NCBI RefSeq assembly: GCF_934643405.1
Contig: NZ_CAKUCL010000001.1
Coordinates: 44,294-108,293 of the forward strand
DNA length: 64,000 nucleotides
Reading direction: 5' to 3'
From: an uncultured Actinoplanes sp.
GTDB lineage: Bacteria; Actinomycetota; Actinomycetes; Mycobacteriales; Micromonosporaceae
Positions 1-8,430 of the stretch are shown piece by piece. Within the stretch, counting starts at the first letter, position 1; each line of letters opens with the position of its first letter. The notes under the pieces were generated by a model. The model was given only the letters and a program-made list of their open reading frames with translations. It searched no databases and was not told the DNA's origin. The position numbers and the translations under genes were made by a program.

Positions 1-1
1 C

Positions 2-70
2 GTGGCCGGCCAGAGTTCCTTCGTCTCCCACGGAAGCCCGCAGTACCTGCTGGTCGCCGTGGGCTGGTGA
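2..70 (+). CDS. C-terminal end of an unidentified protein (partial)
   Basis: Only the last 22 codons are inside the window, ending in TGA four bases before the convergent aldo/keto reductase stop. The visible tail ends in a hydrophobic YLLVAVGW. The reading frame is open to the left edge, so this is most likely the end of a gene that starts outside. No family can be named from so little. An initiator-like GTG at position 2 is probably an internal valine codon. Confidence 0.4.
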   Translation: MAGQSSFVSHGSPQYLLVAVGW

Positions 71-74
71 TCCC

Positions 75-1139
75 CTAGGCGGTACGCCGCCGGCGCTGGA
101 ACTTGTCGGTCAGCGCCGGCGGCTGGTACCCGCGGTCGCCGAAGGACAGCGTCACGCCCGGCGGCACGATCTCGTCGATCCTGTCGAGGATCTCCGGGGT
201 CAGCGTCACATCCGCGGCCCCGAGCTGCGACTCGAGGTGATCCATCGTGCGCGGCCCGATGATCGGCGAGGTGATCGCCGGGTGCTGCAGCACGAACGCG
301 ATCGCCAGGTGGACCAGCGGGATGCCGGCCTCGTCGGCCAGCTTGCCGAGCTTGTCCGCGGCCTCGAGCTTGAGCTGGTTGCCGGGGATGGACAGGTCGT
401 ACCGCTGCGGCAGCCGGTTGCTGCGCGTCGACGTGGGCTGCGGCGCGTCCTTGCGGTACTTGCCGGACAGCCAGCCGCCGGCCAGCGGGCTCCACGGCAG
501 CACGCCCATGTGGTAGCGCTGCGCGGTCGGCAGGATGTCCGCCTCGACGTGCCGGACCAGGATCGAGTACGGCGGCTGCTCGGTGACGAACCGGCCCAGC
601 GCCCGCCGCTCGGCCGTCCACTGCGCTTCGACGATCTGCTCGGCCGGGTACGTCGACGAGCCGAACGCCCGGATCTTGCCCTGACGCTGAAGCTCGGTCA
701 GCGCGCCCAGGGTCTCCTCGTGGTCGGTGTCCGGATCGGGCCGGTGGATCTGGTAGAGGTCGATGTAGTCGGTGTTCAGCCGGCGCAGGCTCGCCTCCAC
801 CTCGCGGACGATCCAGCGACGCGAGTTGCCGCGCTGATTGGGGTCGCCCGGGGCGCCCGCCGGGGCTCCCGCCGGCACGCCCATCTGGCCGTGCACCTTC
901 GTGGCGAGAACGACGTCGTCGCGTCGCCCGCCGGCCAGCGCCTTGCCGACGATGACCTCCGATTCGCCCTGCGAGTAGACGTCCGCGGTGTCGATGAAGT
1001 TGATCCCGGCGTCCAGGGCGGCGTGGATGATTTTGATCGAGGTGTCGTGATCGGGCTCACCCCACGCGCCGAACATCATGGCGCCGAGACAGAGCGGGCT
1101 CACCTGGATTCCGGTTCGTCCGAGGCTGCGATATTCCAT
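75..1139 (-). CDS. Aldo/keto reductase
   Basis: A 354-residue cytosolic NADPH-dependent oxidoreductase of the AKR superfamily, expected to reduce an aldehyde or ketone; the substrate cannot be told. The N-terminus MEYRSLGRTGIQVSPLCLG is typical. The catalytic tetrad is visible as Asp50 and Tyr55 in DTADVYSQGESE, Lys81 in ATKVHG and His132 in DLYQIHRPDP. The C-terminal IIGPRT segment fits the cofactor-binding region. Residues 88-97 carry a small Pro-Ala-Gly repeat (PAGAPAGAP) that looks like a loop insertion. The ATG at 1137-1139 gives the family's usual start. It stands alone and is convergent with the partial gene on its left. Confidence 0.9.
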   Translation of the reverse strand: MEYRSLGRTGIQVSPLCLGAMMFGAWGEPDHDTSIKIIHAALDAGINFIDTADVYSQGESEVIVGKALAGGRRDDVVLATKVHGQMGVPAGAPAGAPGDPNQRGNSRRWIVREVEASLRRLNTDYIDLYQIHRPDPDTDHEETLGALTELQRQGKIRAFGSSTYPAEQIVEAQWTAERRALGRFVTEQPPYSILVRHVEADILPTAQRYHMGVLPWSPLAGGWLSGKYRKDAPQPTSTRSNRLPQRYDLSIPGNQLKLEAADKLGKLADEAGIPLVHLAIAFVLQHPAITSPIIGPRTMDHLESQLGAADVTLTPEILDRIDEIVPPGVTLSFGDRGYQPPALTDKFQRRRRTA

Positions 1140-1169
1140 GGCTCGACGTTATGCCCAGAAGATGCCGCG

Positions 1170-2390
1170 CTAGACCTTGAGGGCCAGCCACAGCGCCAGG
1201 ACGCCCGCGACCAGCGCGGGCGGCACCGTGAGCAGGCCGAGCCGCAAGAACTCGCGGGCGTCCGGGGACTCGTCGCGCGTGTGCAGGATCTGCCGCCACA
1301 GCAGGGTCGCCAGCGAGCCGACGTAGGTCAGGTTCGGGCCGACGTTCACGCCGATGAGGACGGCCAGGAGCAGACCAGGCGATTGATGTACGGCCGGGAG
1401 CAGCACCAGGGTGGCGGGGAGGTTGTTGAGGAGGTTCGCCAGGACCGCCGCGAGCGCCGATACGATCAGTAACCCGATCAGGCCGTCCCGGTCGGGGACG
1501 ATCGCGTCCACCAGGGAACCCAGGCCGTGTTCGCGGACCGCCAGCACGACGACGCCGAGCGCCAGGACGAAGGCGCAGAATGCCGGGTTCGCCGCCGATA
1601 TCAGCGTTCTTGGTGATGGTCGCCGGGGAATCGCCAGGGCCGCGGCCCCGGCCACGGCGACCCACCCCGGGGGCACACCCATCGGCTGCGCCACGGCGAA
1701 GCCGATCAAGGTGAGGGCCAGGACCGCGAGAGCGTAGCGGGGGGCCATCTCGGGTGGCTCCTCCGCCACGGGTTCCGCCGGCTCGGTCAGGTCCGCGCGG
1801 AAGAACCAGCGGAACGCGGCGTACTCGACGGCGATCACGGCCAGCCAGGGCACCGCCATGACCGCCGCGAACCCGAGGAACGTCAGGCCGCTGGCGGCGA
1901 ACGCGAGCAGATTGGTGAGGTTGGACACGGGCAGCAGCAGCGACGCCGAGTTGGCCAGGTGGGCCGAGGCGTAGACGTGCGGTCTCGGGCGGGCGCCGAT
2001 GCGCGCGGCGGTCGCGAAGACCACGGGAGTGAGCAGGACCACGGTCGCGTCCAGGCTGAGAACCGCGGTGGTGATCGAGGCCGCCCCGAAGACCGCCAGC
2101 AACAGTCGCCGGGGGCTTCCTCCGGAGATGCGGGCCACGGCCTGTCCCGCGTACCGGAAAACCCCGTGTGATCCGGCGAGCTGCGCCAGGACGAGGACCG
2201 CCGCCAGGAACCCCACCGTGGGGCCGAGCTCGCGCACCTCGGCGAGCGCGTCCCGCCAGGGGACGAGGCCGAAGGCGAGGACGAGAAGCGCTGCGGGCAC
2301 CGCGACGACCGCCTCGGGCAGACCCCGCGGACGCCCGACCGCGAAGGCCAGGACGCCGGCGAGCAGCACCGACGCGACGACCAGCGGCAT
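1170..2390 (-). CDS. ArsB/NhaD-type (ion transporter superfamily) permease
   Basis: A 406-residue polytopic membrane protein with about ten hydrophobic segments. The SLDATVVLLTPVVFA and SNLTNLLAFAASG stretches resemble the paired motifs of the ArsB/NhaD/CitM ion-transporter superfamily; the C-terminal half repeats the pattern (NLLNNLPATLVLLP, GVNVGPNLTYVGSLATLLW). Export of arsenite or another anion, or Na+/H+ exchange, is possible; no ArsR or arsenate reductase is nearby, so I do not assign arsenite. The ATG lies two bases after the stop of the STAS gene, so it is almost certainly translated with it and with the anti-sigma ATPase upstream, an unusual operon partner for a permease. Confidence 0.75.
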   Translation of the reverse strand: MPLVVASVLLAGVLAFAVGRPRGLPEAVVAVPAALLVLAFGLVPWRDALAEVRELGPTVGFLAAVLVLAQLAGSHGVFRYAGQAVARISGGSPRRLLLAVFGAASITTAVLSLDATVVLLTPVVFATAARIGARPRPHVYASAHLANSASLLLPVSNLTNLLAFAASGLTFLGFAAVMAVPWLAVIAVEYAAFRWFFRADLTEPAEPVAEEPPEMAPRYALAVLALTLIGFAVAQPMGVPPGWVAVAGAAALAIPRRPSPRTLISAANPAFCAFVLALGVVVLAVREHGLGSLVDAIVPDRDGLIGLLIVSALAAVLANLLNNLPATLVLLPAVHQSPGLLLAVLIGVNVGPNLTYVGSLATLLWRQILHTRDESPDAREFLRLGLLTVPPALVAGVLALWLALKV

Positions 2391-2392
2391 CG

Positions 2393-2713
2393 TCAGGCGC
2401 CGAAGAGCTCCATCGCTCCCGAGACGGTGAGCACCCGATCGACCAGTCCGCGGGCGTTCGTCACGCGGAAGCCCACGTCGCGGGCCTGGCAGGCGTTGTA
2501 GCCGTCGATCAGCGCACCGAGCGCCTCGGAATCGATGAAGGTGACCGCGGCCAGGTCGACCACGATGTCCGTCGGGCCGGCGTCGAGATTCTTCAGGATC
2601 GCGTCGTGCACGTCCTCGCGCGCGTTGATGTCCAGTTCGCCGCTGAGGCGCAGGAGGGCCACGGTCCCGTCGGCCGCCCGATCCCCCTGGCCGATCTGGT
2701 AGGAGTCCGCCAC
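2393..2713 (-). CDS. STAS-domain anti-sigma factor antagonist (RsbV/SpoIIAA-like)
   Basis: About 106 residues forming one STAS domain. VALLRLSGELDINARED is the first strand and helix, and TFIDSEALGAL carries the serine (Ser62 from this start) that the partner kinase phosphorylates in this family. The unphosphorylated form should bind the RsbW-like ATPase encoded just upstream and free a sigma factor. I chose the GTG at 2711-2713, preceded by AAAGG, because the longer frame from 2764 would overlap the upstream gene by 22 bases and add a tail not typical of the family. The sigma factor at 3908 is the obvious, though unproven, target. Confidence 0.82.
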   Translation of the reverse strand: MADSYQIGQGDRAADGTVALLRLSGELDINAREDVHDAILKNLDAGPTDIVVDLAAVTFIDSEALGALIDGYNACQARDVGFRVTNARGLVDRVLTVSGAMELFGA

Positions 2714-2742
2714 AGGGGCCTTTCTACCAGCCTTCCCGGATT

Positions 2743-3141
2743 TCAGCCCGGGAAGCTCGCCCACACGTGCTTCGTCTCATCCGCGATGTACCAGCCCACA
2801 TCCGCGGCGAACGTCTGTGCCAGCCGCAGCCCCAGCCCGCCCTCGCCGAGCGGCCGGTCCGCCGGCTCCGGCGAGGCGGCCAGATCATGGTCGGCCACGT
2901 CGACGATGAGCCGGTCGCCCTGACGCATCAGCCGCACCACGGTGGGCGGCAGCCCGTGGCGCAGGGCGTTGGTGGCCAGCTCGGTCGCCACCACCGCGAT
3001 CCGGTCGCACAGGTCGTCCTGATCGCCCAGGGCCAGCCGGAGGGCCGCCCGGAGTTCCCGCAGTTCCTGGAAGTCGTCGAGCGTCCACCGGCGTAGCTCT
3101 GCCGCCGCCGCAGGCGGGACCGAGATGCGCAACGAACTCAT
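2743..3141 (-). CDS. RsbW-like anti-sigma ATP-binding kinase
   Basis: A small GHKL-type ATPase of about 132 residues from the ATG at 3139-3141. The N box is VVATELATNALRHG and the G box region is PLGEGGLGLRLAQTFA, as in HATPase_c_2 serine kinases of the RsbW/SpoIIAB group. In these systems it binds a sigma factor and phosphorylates the STAS antagonist. It is the first gene of a minus-strand run with the STAS gene and the permease, and it faces the SigB/F-like sigma gene across a 766-base gap. A longer frame starting at 3198 exists, but its extra residues look like translated spacer. Confidence 0.82.
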   Translation of the reverse strand: MSSLRISVPPAAAAELRRWTLDDFQELRELRAALRLALGDQDDLCDRIAVVATELATNALRHGLPPTVVRLMRQGDRLIVDVADHDLAASPEPADRPLGEGGLGLRLAQTFAADVGWYIADETKHVWASFPG

Positions 3142-3907
3142 GAACCCATAGTGCCCGCCGCGCGCGACCCGCCGCGCAGCCCGCCCGGCACTTTCCACGC
3201 CCCGCTCCTCCCGACATCACGTTCGACTTGTGCCCGACCCAGCCGGCGCGGCTGATCCGGCCAGCGTGGCCCGTTCAGCCGGCGTCGCCCACCCAGCGAC
3301 GCCCCCACCCGGCCGGCGCTACTTCCCACACCGCGCCTTCCCTCAACACGTGCGGGCTGCCGCCACCCGACCGGCGCCTCTTCCCGCCGCCCTCAACGCG
3401 CGGGGGCTGTGGCTGACTCGACCGGCCCTCCGCATCCCGCCCTTCCGGGCACCCGGCCAACCGCCCACTCCACCGACACCAACCCTCCGGCCTCGCCGGC
3501 CTCCGCCGCCCCGGTTCCTGCGGGAGAGCCGGATGGGCGGTTGGCGGGTGGGCGATTTCCGAGTGGCGGGTGGGCGGGTGGCCCGGAGTGGGGGCTGGCC
3601 GGGTGGCCGGGTGGGGCGGTTTACCAGCAAAAATCAGGTGAGGTGGATTGGCTGGAGGGCGCTGGGGTACACGGCTTAAATAGGTGACGGGCAAGATCCG
3701 GGGCGTACATTTCCTATCACGTAAAGTAACTCATACTTTCGGCTAGTCTTTTCTCGGACTCTCGGCTAGGTTGTTCTTACCCGAACGGCCTAGTGTGCGC
3801 GGTTGAGGACGGGGCACAACCGTTTTTGACCAGTGATAGGGACACCCGACCGACCCGGGTCCAGCAATGGACCGGCTCTCCGGACAGGTGCCAGGGAGGA
3901 CCACAGC
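3142..3907. other. Intergenic region with strand-composition switch, upstream of sigma factor
   Basis: No convincing gene. From about 3200 to 3515 the plus strand is very C-rich, then from about 3520 to 3640 it is G-rich. Several open frames occur on both strands, but they are low-complexity Pro/Arg-rich translations, as GC-rich spacer gives. A 12-base inverted repeat pairs 3456-3467 with 3534-3545. From about 3665 to 3800 the sequence turns clearly more AT-rich and probably holds the sigma-factor promoter. Confidence 0.5.
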
Positions 3908-4741
3908 ATGACCGTCACCGAGACTGTTTCGCCTGCGACCGAGGCCGAAGCGCTCGCCGAGAGCGCGTCTCTGCGCAGCAGCGCCGCGCTCACCGACAGC
4001 GCCGCCGAGCTGCTCAACGCGATGGCCGCGATGCCGCAGGGCCACCCGTCGCGCGCCATGATGCGCGACCGCGCGATCGAGGCCTGGCTGCCTCTCGCGC
4101 GTCACCTCGCCCACCGTTACTCGGGGCGCGGCGAGCCCACCGACGACCTCGTCCAGACCGCCACGGTCGGGCTGATCAAGGCGGTCGACAAGTTCGACCC
4201 CGAGCGGGGCGTCGACTTCGCCGGCTACGCGATCCCGACCATCATCGGCGAGATCAAGCGGCACTTCCGCGACCGTACGTGGAGTGTTCGCGTCCCCCGC
4301 CGCCTGCAGGAGCTGCGGCTGGCGATCACCGAGGCGAACAGCACCCTGACCCACTCGCTGGGCCGTTCCCCGACGGTCGCGGACGTCGCGGCGCACCTGG
4401 GGATCAGCGAGGAAGACGTGCTGGAGGGCCTCGAGGGCGCCCGCGCGTACAACGCCACCAGCCTCTCGACCCCGATCTCCGCCGACGGCAGCACCGAGCT
4501 GGGTGACACGCTCGGCGGCGAGGACTACGAGTACGAGCTGGCCGAGACCCGCGTCGCCCTGGGGCCGGCGCTGGCCACCCTGGACGAGCGTGAGCAGAAG
4601 ATCCTCACCTTGCGCTTCTACGGCAACCTGACCCAGTCGCAGATCGCGGACCAGATCGGCATCTCGCAGATGCACGTCTCCCGGCTGCTGACCAAGGCGC
4701 TGACCAAGCTGCGCGGCCAGCTGGCCGCCGATTCTCTCTGA
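3908..4741 (+). CDS. RNA polymerase sigma factor, SigB/SigF/SigG family
   Basis: A 277-residue group 3 sigma-70 factor. Region 2 contains DDLVQTATVGLIKAVDKFD and GYAIPTIIGEIKRHFRD, a hallmark of stress and sporulation sigma factors of the SigB/F type. Region 3 follows (RVPRRLQEL, SPTVADVAAHLGIS), and region 4 is a helix-turn-helix at NLTQSQIADQIGISQMHVSRLL. The ATG at 3908 is chosen because AGGGAGGA lies seven bases upstream; an open extension to 3833 is not needed. It is divergent from an RsbW-like kinase and STAS antagonist, suggesting partner-switching control. A 14-bp hairpin follows the stop. Confidence 0.92.
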   Translation: MTVTETVSPATEAEALAESASLRSSAALTDSAAELLNAMAAMPQGHPSRAMMRDRAIEAWLPLARHLAHRYSGRGEPTDDLVQTATVGLIKAVDKFDPERGVDFAGYAIPTIIGEIKRHFRDRTWSVRVPRRLQELRLAITEANSTLTHSLGRSPTVADVAAHLGISEEDVLEGLEGARAYNATSLSTPISADGSTELGDTLGGEDYEYELAETRVALGPALATLDEREQKILTLRFYGNLTQSQIADQIGISQMHVSRLLTKALTKLRGQLAADSL

Positions 4742-4752
4742 GCCACGAACGA

Positions 4753-6057
4753 ATGATTCTCGAAGGCCGGTCCGGTTCGGACCGGCCTTCGGACTGGGTG
4801 CGTCACTCCGTGTGGTGGCACGTCTACCCGCTGGGGTTCACCGGCGCGTACCCGCCCCGGCCGCAACACCCGAAACCCCGGCTGGAGGCATGGCTGGACT
4901 ACGCGATCGAGCTGGGTGTCTCCGGTCTCGCGCTCGGTCCGATCTTCGCGTCCGAGACGCACGGCTACGACACGATCGATCACTTCCGGATCGACCCGCG
5001 GCTCGGTGACGACGCCTGCTTCGACGCGCTGATCAAGGCGGCCCACGATCGTGGGCTGCGGGTGCTGCTGGACGGGGTCTTCAACCACGTGAGCCGCACT
5101 CACCCGGCCTTCCACCAGGCCGAGAAGCGGTCGTGGTTCCGCTGGCAGGACGGCGTTCCCGGGTACGCGACCTTCGAAGGTCACGCCGAGCTGCCCGCGC
5201 TGAACCACGCCGAACCGGCCGTCGCCGACCTGGTGGTGGACGTGATGCGGCACTGGCTGGCCCGGGGTGTGGACGGCTGGCGGCTGGACGCGGCGTACGC
5301 GGTGCCGACCGCCTTCTGGCGCACGGTGCTGTCCCGGGTGCGCGCCGACCACCCGCAGGCCTACTTCGTCGGCGAGGTGATCGGCGACGACTATCCCGCC
5401 TTCGTGCGCGATTCCACGGTGGATGCGGTCACCCAGTACGAGCTGTGGAAGGCGATCTGGAGCTCGCTGAACGAGGCGAACCTGTTCGAGCTGGCCTGGG
5501 CCCTCCAGCGGCACAACGGCTTCCTCGACACGTTCGTCCCGTTCACCTTCGTCGGCAATCACGACGTCACCCGGATCGCGAGCCGCCTGAACGACGAGCG
5601 GGACCTGGCCGCGGCCCTGCTGATCCTGTTCACGGTGGGTGGCACGCCGGCCGTCTACGCGGGTGACGAGCAGGCCTTCCGCGGCGTGAAGGAGGATCGG
5701 GCAGGCGGCGACGACGCCGTCCGGCCCGCCTTTCCGGAAACACCCGAGGAGCTTGCGCCGTACGGCCGGGAAACCTATCGCCTGCACCAGGAGCTGATCG
5801 GGCTGCGTCGCCGGCATCCGTGGCTGCACACCGCCCGGGTGCGGCAGGCGCACCTGACGAATGAGCAGTTCGTGTACGAGGTCACCGATGGTTCCTCGTC
5901 GTTGTCCGTGGCCCTCAACGTGGCCGATGCGGTGGTGAGCGTCCCCGTCGCGTACGGGAACCGGGTCCTGTGGGGGAACGCCGACCTGGAGGGCGCCGGC
6001 TCAGCGCAGGCGACCGCTCAGCTCGCGCCGCACGCGTGCGTGGTGCTGGAGCGATGA
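4753..6057 (+). CDS. Alpha-amylase family (GH13) glycoside hydrolase
   Basis: A 434-residue cytosolic GH13 enzyme without a signal peptide. Counting from 4753, the conserved regions are VLLDGVFNHVS, GWRLDAAY with nucleophile Asp179, YFVGEVIG with acid/base Glu208, and FVGNHDVTRI with Asp271; GTPAVYAGDEQAF follows. It probably acts on alpha-glucans or maltooligosaccharides. The start is uncertain: ATG 4753 places the sigma-gene hairpin inside the coding region, whereas GTG 4798 begins at VRHSVWWHVYPLG, just after the hairpin and at the first conserved residues. Neither has a strong ribosome binding site. Confidence 0.88.
   Translation: MILEGRSGSDRPSDWVRHSVWWHVYPLGFTGAYPPRPQHPKPRLEAWLDYAIELGVSGLALGPIFASETHGYDTIDHFRIDPRLGDDACFDALIKAAHDRGLRVLLDGVFNHVSRTHPAFHQAEKRSWFRWQDGVPGYATFEGHAELPALNHAEPAVADLVVDVMRHWLARGVDGWRLDAAYAVPTAFWRTVLSRVRADHPQAYFVGEVIGDDYPAFVRDSTVDAVTQYELWKAIWSSLNEANLFELAWALQRHNGFLDTFVPFTFVGNHDVTRIASRLNDERDLAAALLILFTVGGTPAVYAGDEQAFRGVKEDRAGGDDAVRPAFPETPEELAPYGRETYRLHQELIGLRRRHPWLHTARVRQAHLTNEQFVYEVTDGSSSLSVALNVADAVVSVPVAYGNRVLWGNADLEGAGSAQATAQLAPHACVVLER
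4761..4791 (+). terminator. Hairpin after sigma gene, overlapping the amylase N-terminal codons
   Basis: A perfect 14-bp inverted repeat with a 3-base loop (4761-4774 and 4778-4791), starting 19 bases after the sigma factor stop. It has no T run, which is normal for actinobacterial intrinsic terminators. It lies entirely within the first codons of the following frame if that frame starts at 4753. Confidence 0.6.
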
Positions 6058-6198
6058 GACGGCGGCAGCCGGACGCACACGCACGTGGTCACTCTCACAT
6101 GCACCGAGAGTTCCGTCACGCTGTGAATTGAATGGGAACCGGCCACTGGACGGCACTCTCAAGGTTTCGGCGAGTCGGCTCCGGCTACGGTATTACCG

Positions 6199-6864
6199 AT
6201 GCCTCCCAACGCCGACCTGCCCGGATTCCTGCACGGAGTCGCCCCGATTCTCGACCGATGGGGTTACCTCGCCGTCGCGGCGGTCATCGGTGTGGAGAGC
6301 TTCGGAGTCCCCGCACCAGGTCAGACCATCATGGTCGCGGCCGCGATCTACGCGGGCGCCGGCCGGCTGAACATCGTGGCCGTCGCCGCCATCGCGTTCG
6401 TCGCGGCGGTGATCGGCGACAACATCGGGTACTGGATCGGCGTGCGTGGCGGCCGCAAGGTCGTGCACCGCTGGGGCAAATACGTCTTCCTCACCCCGGA
6501 ACGCCTGGAGCGCGCCGAGGGCTTCTTCGCCCGCCGCGGCGGCCGGATCGTCCTGGTCGCCCGGTTCATCGACGGCCTGAGACAGTTCAACGGCGTGATC
6601 GCCGGCATCACGGCGATGCCCTGGCGCACGTTCCTGCTGTTCAACGCGATCGGCGCGGCCCTGTGGGTCGGCTGGTGGACAACCGTCGCGTACTTGCTCG
6701 GCACCCATCTCGTGGAGATCATCGAACACGCGCACAAGTACAAATGGTGGGCGATCGCGCTGGTCGCGGTCGCCGTCATCACCTACGTCACGCTGCACGT
6801 CCGGCACATCAAACGCCGTCGTGCCAAAGCCGCCGCGCCGGTGGCCGAGGAGACTTCCTCGTAG
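6199..6864 (+). CDS. DedA family membrane protein
   Basis: A 221-residue integral membrane protein of the DedA (SNARE-associated/VTT) family. ESFGVPAPGQTIMVAAAIYAG and GDNIGYWIGVRGG match the conserved N-terminal half, and the family signature follows as FARRGGRIVLVARFIDGLRQ, with arginines involved in proton coupling, then FNAIGAALWVGWW. DedA proteins are linked to lipid flipping and membrane homeostasis. The tail from about residue 205 is basic and cytosolic. It stands alone between the amylase and the coiled-coil gene; the 141-base upstream gap shows nothing I can name. Confidence 0.87.
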   Translation: MPPNADLPGFLHGVAPILDRWGYLAVAAVIGVESFGVPAPGQTIMVAAAIYAGAGRLNIVAVAAIAFVAAVIGDNIGYWIGVRGGRKVVHRWGKYVFLTPERLERAEGFFARRGGRIVLVARFIDGLRQFNGVIAGITAMPWRTFLLFNAIGAALWVGWWTTVAYLLGTHLVEIIEHAHKYKWWAIALVAVAVITYVTLHVRHIKRRRAKAAAPVAEETSS

Positions 6865-6920
6865 AAGATTCGCTCGACGACGCGCGGGTAGCCCGTTAGG
6901 GGATAACGGAAGGAGACACC

Positions 6921-7703
6921 GTGACCCAGACACAGCTCGATCGTCGCCGGGAGCAAACCGCGGCCGCCCACGCCGCCGCCGAGAAGGCCGAGACCGCCGT
7001 GACGGAGCTGGCCAACCGTCTGCAGACGAATGCCGACCTGACCCAGCAGCAGAGCCAGGCGCTGCGCAATGCCGAGGCCGAGGCGAAGCGGCTCAAGCGA
7101 TCCCTGAAGACGCAGGCGCGTGATCGGGCGCGCCTGGAGAAGGCGCACAAGAAGGCGGTCGCCAAGGCGGAGAAGGCGAAGAGCCGGGCCGAGGCCGTCG
7201 AGGAGAAGTACTCGAAGAGCGTGCTGGCCGAGATGGTCCAGCGGGAGAAGGAGCGCGACCGGGCTTCGGCCGCGACGCCCACCGCCGGGTCCCCCGGCTC
7301 CGACGCCGCCGGGATCTCGGATGCCGCAAGCTCGTCGTCGGACACCGCCGGGAAGTCCGCCTCTGCCGGCCCGTCGGATGCCGCCGGGACGTCCGCCTCC
7401 GCCGGCCCGTCGGATGCCGCCGGCGAGTCCGCTGCCGACGGCTCCGGTTCTCCCTCTCGCGGCCGGGCCGCGCGGTCCTCGTCGACCACCGCTGCTCCGG
7501 GCCGCAGCCGGACCGCCCGCTCCGCGCCGCTTCCCCCGGCTTCCGACGGGTCCATCGAGCCGCCGGCCTCGGAGAGCCCCGCGCGCGCCACCGCCGCCCG
7601 CGCCACCGCACGCCGTGCCTCCAAGACCGCGAGTTCCGGCCGTACGACCTCGGGCCGCGCGACCAAGTCCACCACCGGCACCCGCCGCACTCCTCGCTCC
7701 TGA
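6921..7703 (+). CDS. Ala/Lys-rich coiled-coil protein with low-complexity tail
   Basis: No known family recognised. Residues 1 to about 113 are Ala, Glu, Lys and Arg rich with heptad-like spacing and should form a long coiled coil (AAHAAAEKAETAVTELANRL, LKTQARDRARLEKAHKKA). From about 114 on the protein is low-complexity Ser, Ala, Gly, Pro, Thr and Arg, ending in a basic histone-H1-like tail (RATARRASKTASSGRTTSGR). A 12-residue unit (SASAGPSDAAG plus one) is repeated in tandem near residues 145-168. The GTG start has GGAAGGAG upstream. The basic tail suggests nucleic-acid or cell-envelope association, but that is only inference. Confidence 0.6.
   Translation: MTQTQLDRRREQTAAAHAAAEKAETAVTELANRLQTNADLTQQQSQALRNAEAEAKRLKRSLKTQARDRARLEKAHKKAVAKAEKAKSRAEAVEEKYSKSVLAEMVQREKERDRASAATPTAGSPGSDAAGISDAASSSSDTAGKSASAGPSDAAGTSASAGPSDAAGESAADGSGSPSRGRAARSSSTTAAPGRSRTARSAPLPPASDGSIEPPASESPARATAARATARRASKTASSGRTTSGRATKSTTGTRRTPRS
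7353..7424 (+). repeat. 36-bp tandem repeat inside the coiled-coil gene
   Basis: Two copies of a 36-base unit with only a few mismatches, encoding two 12-residue units of SASAGPSDAAG type. A more degenerate copy precedes them. Being a multiple of three, copy number can change without a frameshift. Confidence 0.75.
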
Positions 7704-7708
7704 CTGTG

Positions 7709-7735
7709 ACGGCCCCGACTTCGGGCCGGGGCCGT
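7709..7735 (+). terminator. Probable terminator after the coiled-coil gene
   Basis: A perfect 9-bp GC-rich stem (7709-7717 and 7727-7735, ACGGCCCCG with its complement) and a 9-base loop, starting six bases after the stop codon. No T run follows. Confidence 0.6.
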
Positions 7736-7788
7736 CCCCGCAGCGTGGGACGATCGGAGAAGGTCCCACGCGCATCGGGAGGTCCGAC

Positions 7789-8415
7789 TTGTCCGAGATC
7801 AACCCGTCCGACATCGAGGCGATCCTCTTCGACATGGACGGCACCCTCGTCGACTCGGACGGCGCGGTCGAACGCGCCTGGCTGACCTGGTCCGAGGAGT
7901 ACGGGGTGGACGGTGCCGCCGCGATCCGCCTGGCCCACGGCAGCCCGAGCGAATCCACCGTCCGCAAGCTGCTGCCGCACCTGGACGGGGACGCCGTCCG
8001 GGCCGCGTCGGCCCGCCAGCTCGAATTGCAGTACGACGACCTGGCCGACGTGGTCGCCACGCCGGGCGCCCACGAGCTGCTCGCCCTGCTCGCCGAACTG
8101 AGCCTTCCCTGGGCCGTGGTGACCAGCGCCGACGCCCGCCTGGCCAAGGCCCGGCTGGACGCCGCCGGCATCGAGCCCGCGGTGCTGGTGACCACCGACG
8201 ACATCGCGACCGGAAAGCCGGACCCCGCGGGCTACCGTCTGGCCGCCGAGCTGCTGCACGTCCCCACGGGTGCCTGCCTCGTCGTGGAGGACGCCGAGGT
8301 CGGCCTGGAGGCGGCCCGGGCGGCCGGCGCGTACACGGCGGCGCTGCGCGGCCTGACCGGAGACCTGACGCTGACCGGTTTGCCGGCCCTGACCGAGTTC
8401 CTGCGCCGCCGGTAA
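7789..8415 (+). CDS. HAD-superfamily hydrolase (phosphatase, beta-phosphoglucomutase-like)
   Basis: A 208-residue cytosolic HAD phosphohydrolase. Motif I is ILFDMDGTLVDSDG with the nucleophile Asp; motif II is WAVVTSADA; motif III is the lysine in TGKPDPAGY; motif IV is VVEDAEVGLEAARAAG. A helical cap lies between motifs I and II, so a small sugar phosphate such as glycerol, hexitol or hexose phosphate is the likely substrate. The start is a TTG at 7789 because GGGAGG lies six bases upstream; the open frame continues far upstream, but only as antisense translation of the coiled-coil gene. Confidence 0.85.
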   Translation: MSEINPSDIEAILFDMDGTLVDSDGAVERAWLTWSEEYGVDGAAAIRLAHGSPSESTVRKLLPHLDGDAVRAASARQLELQYDDLADVVATPGAHELLALLAELSLPWAVVTSADARLAKARLDAAGIEPAVLVTTDDIATGKPDPAGYRLAAELLHVPTGACLVVEDAEVGLEAARAAGAYTAALRGLTGDLTLTGLPALTEFLRRR

Positions 8416-8430
8416 CGGGGCCGCCTAGGA

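Noticed and set aside
3230..3694. Several open frames in the 3200-3700 region
   Set aside because: Low-complexity Pro, Arg and Gly translations, no ribosome binding site and no family resemblance; the composition switch explains the absence of stops.
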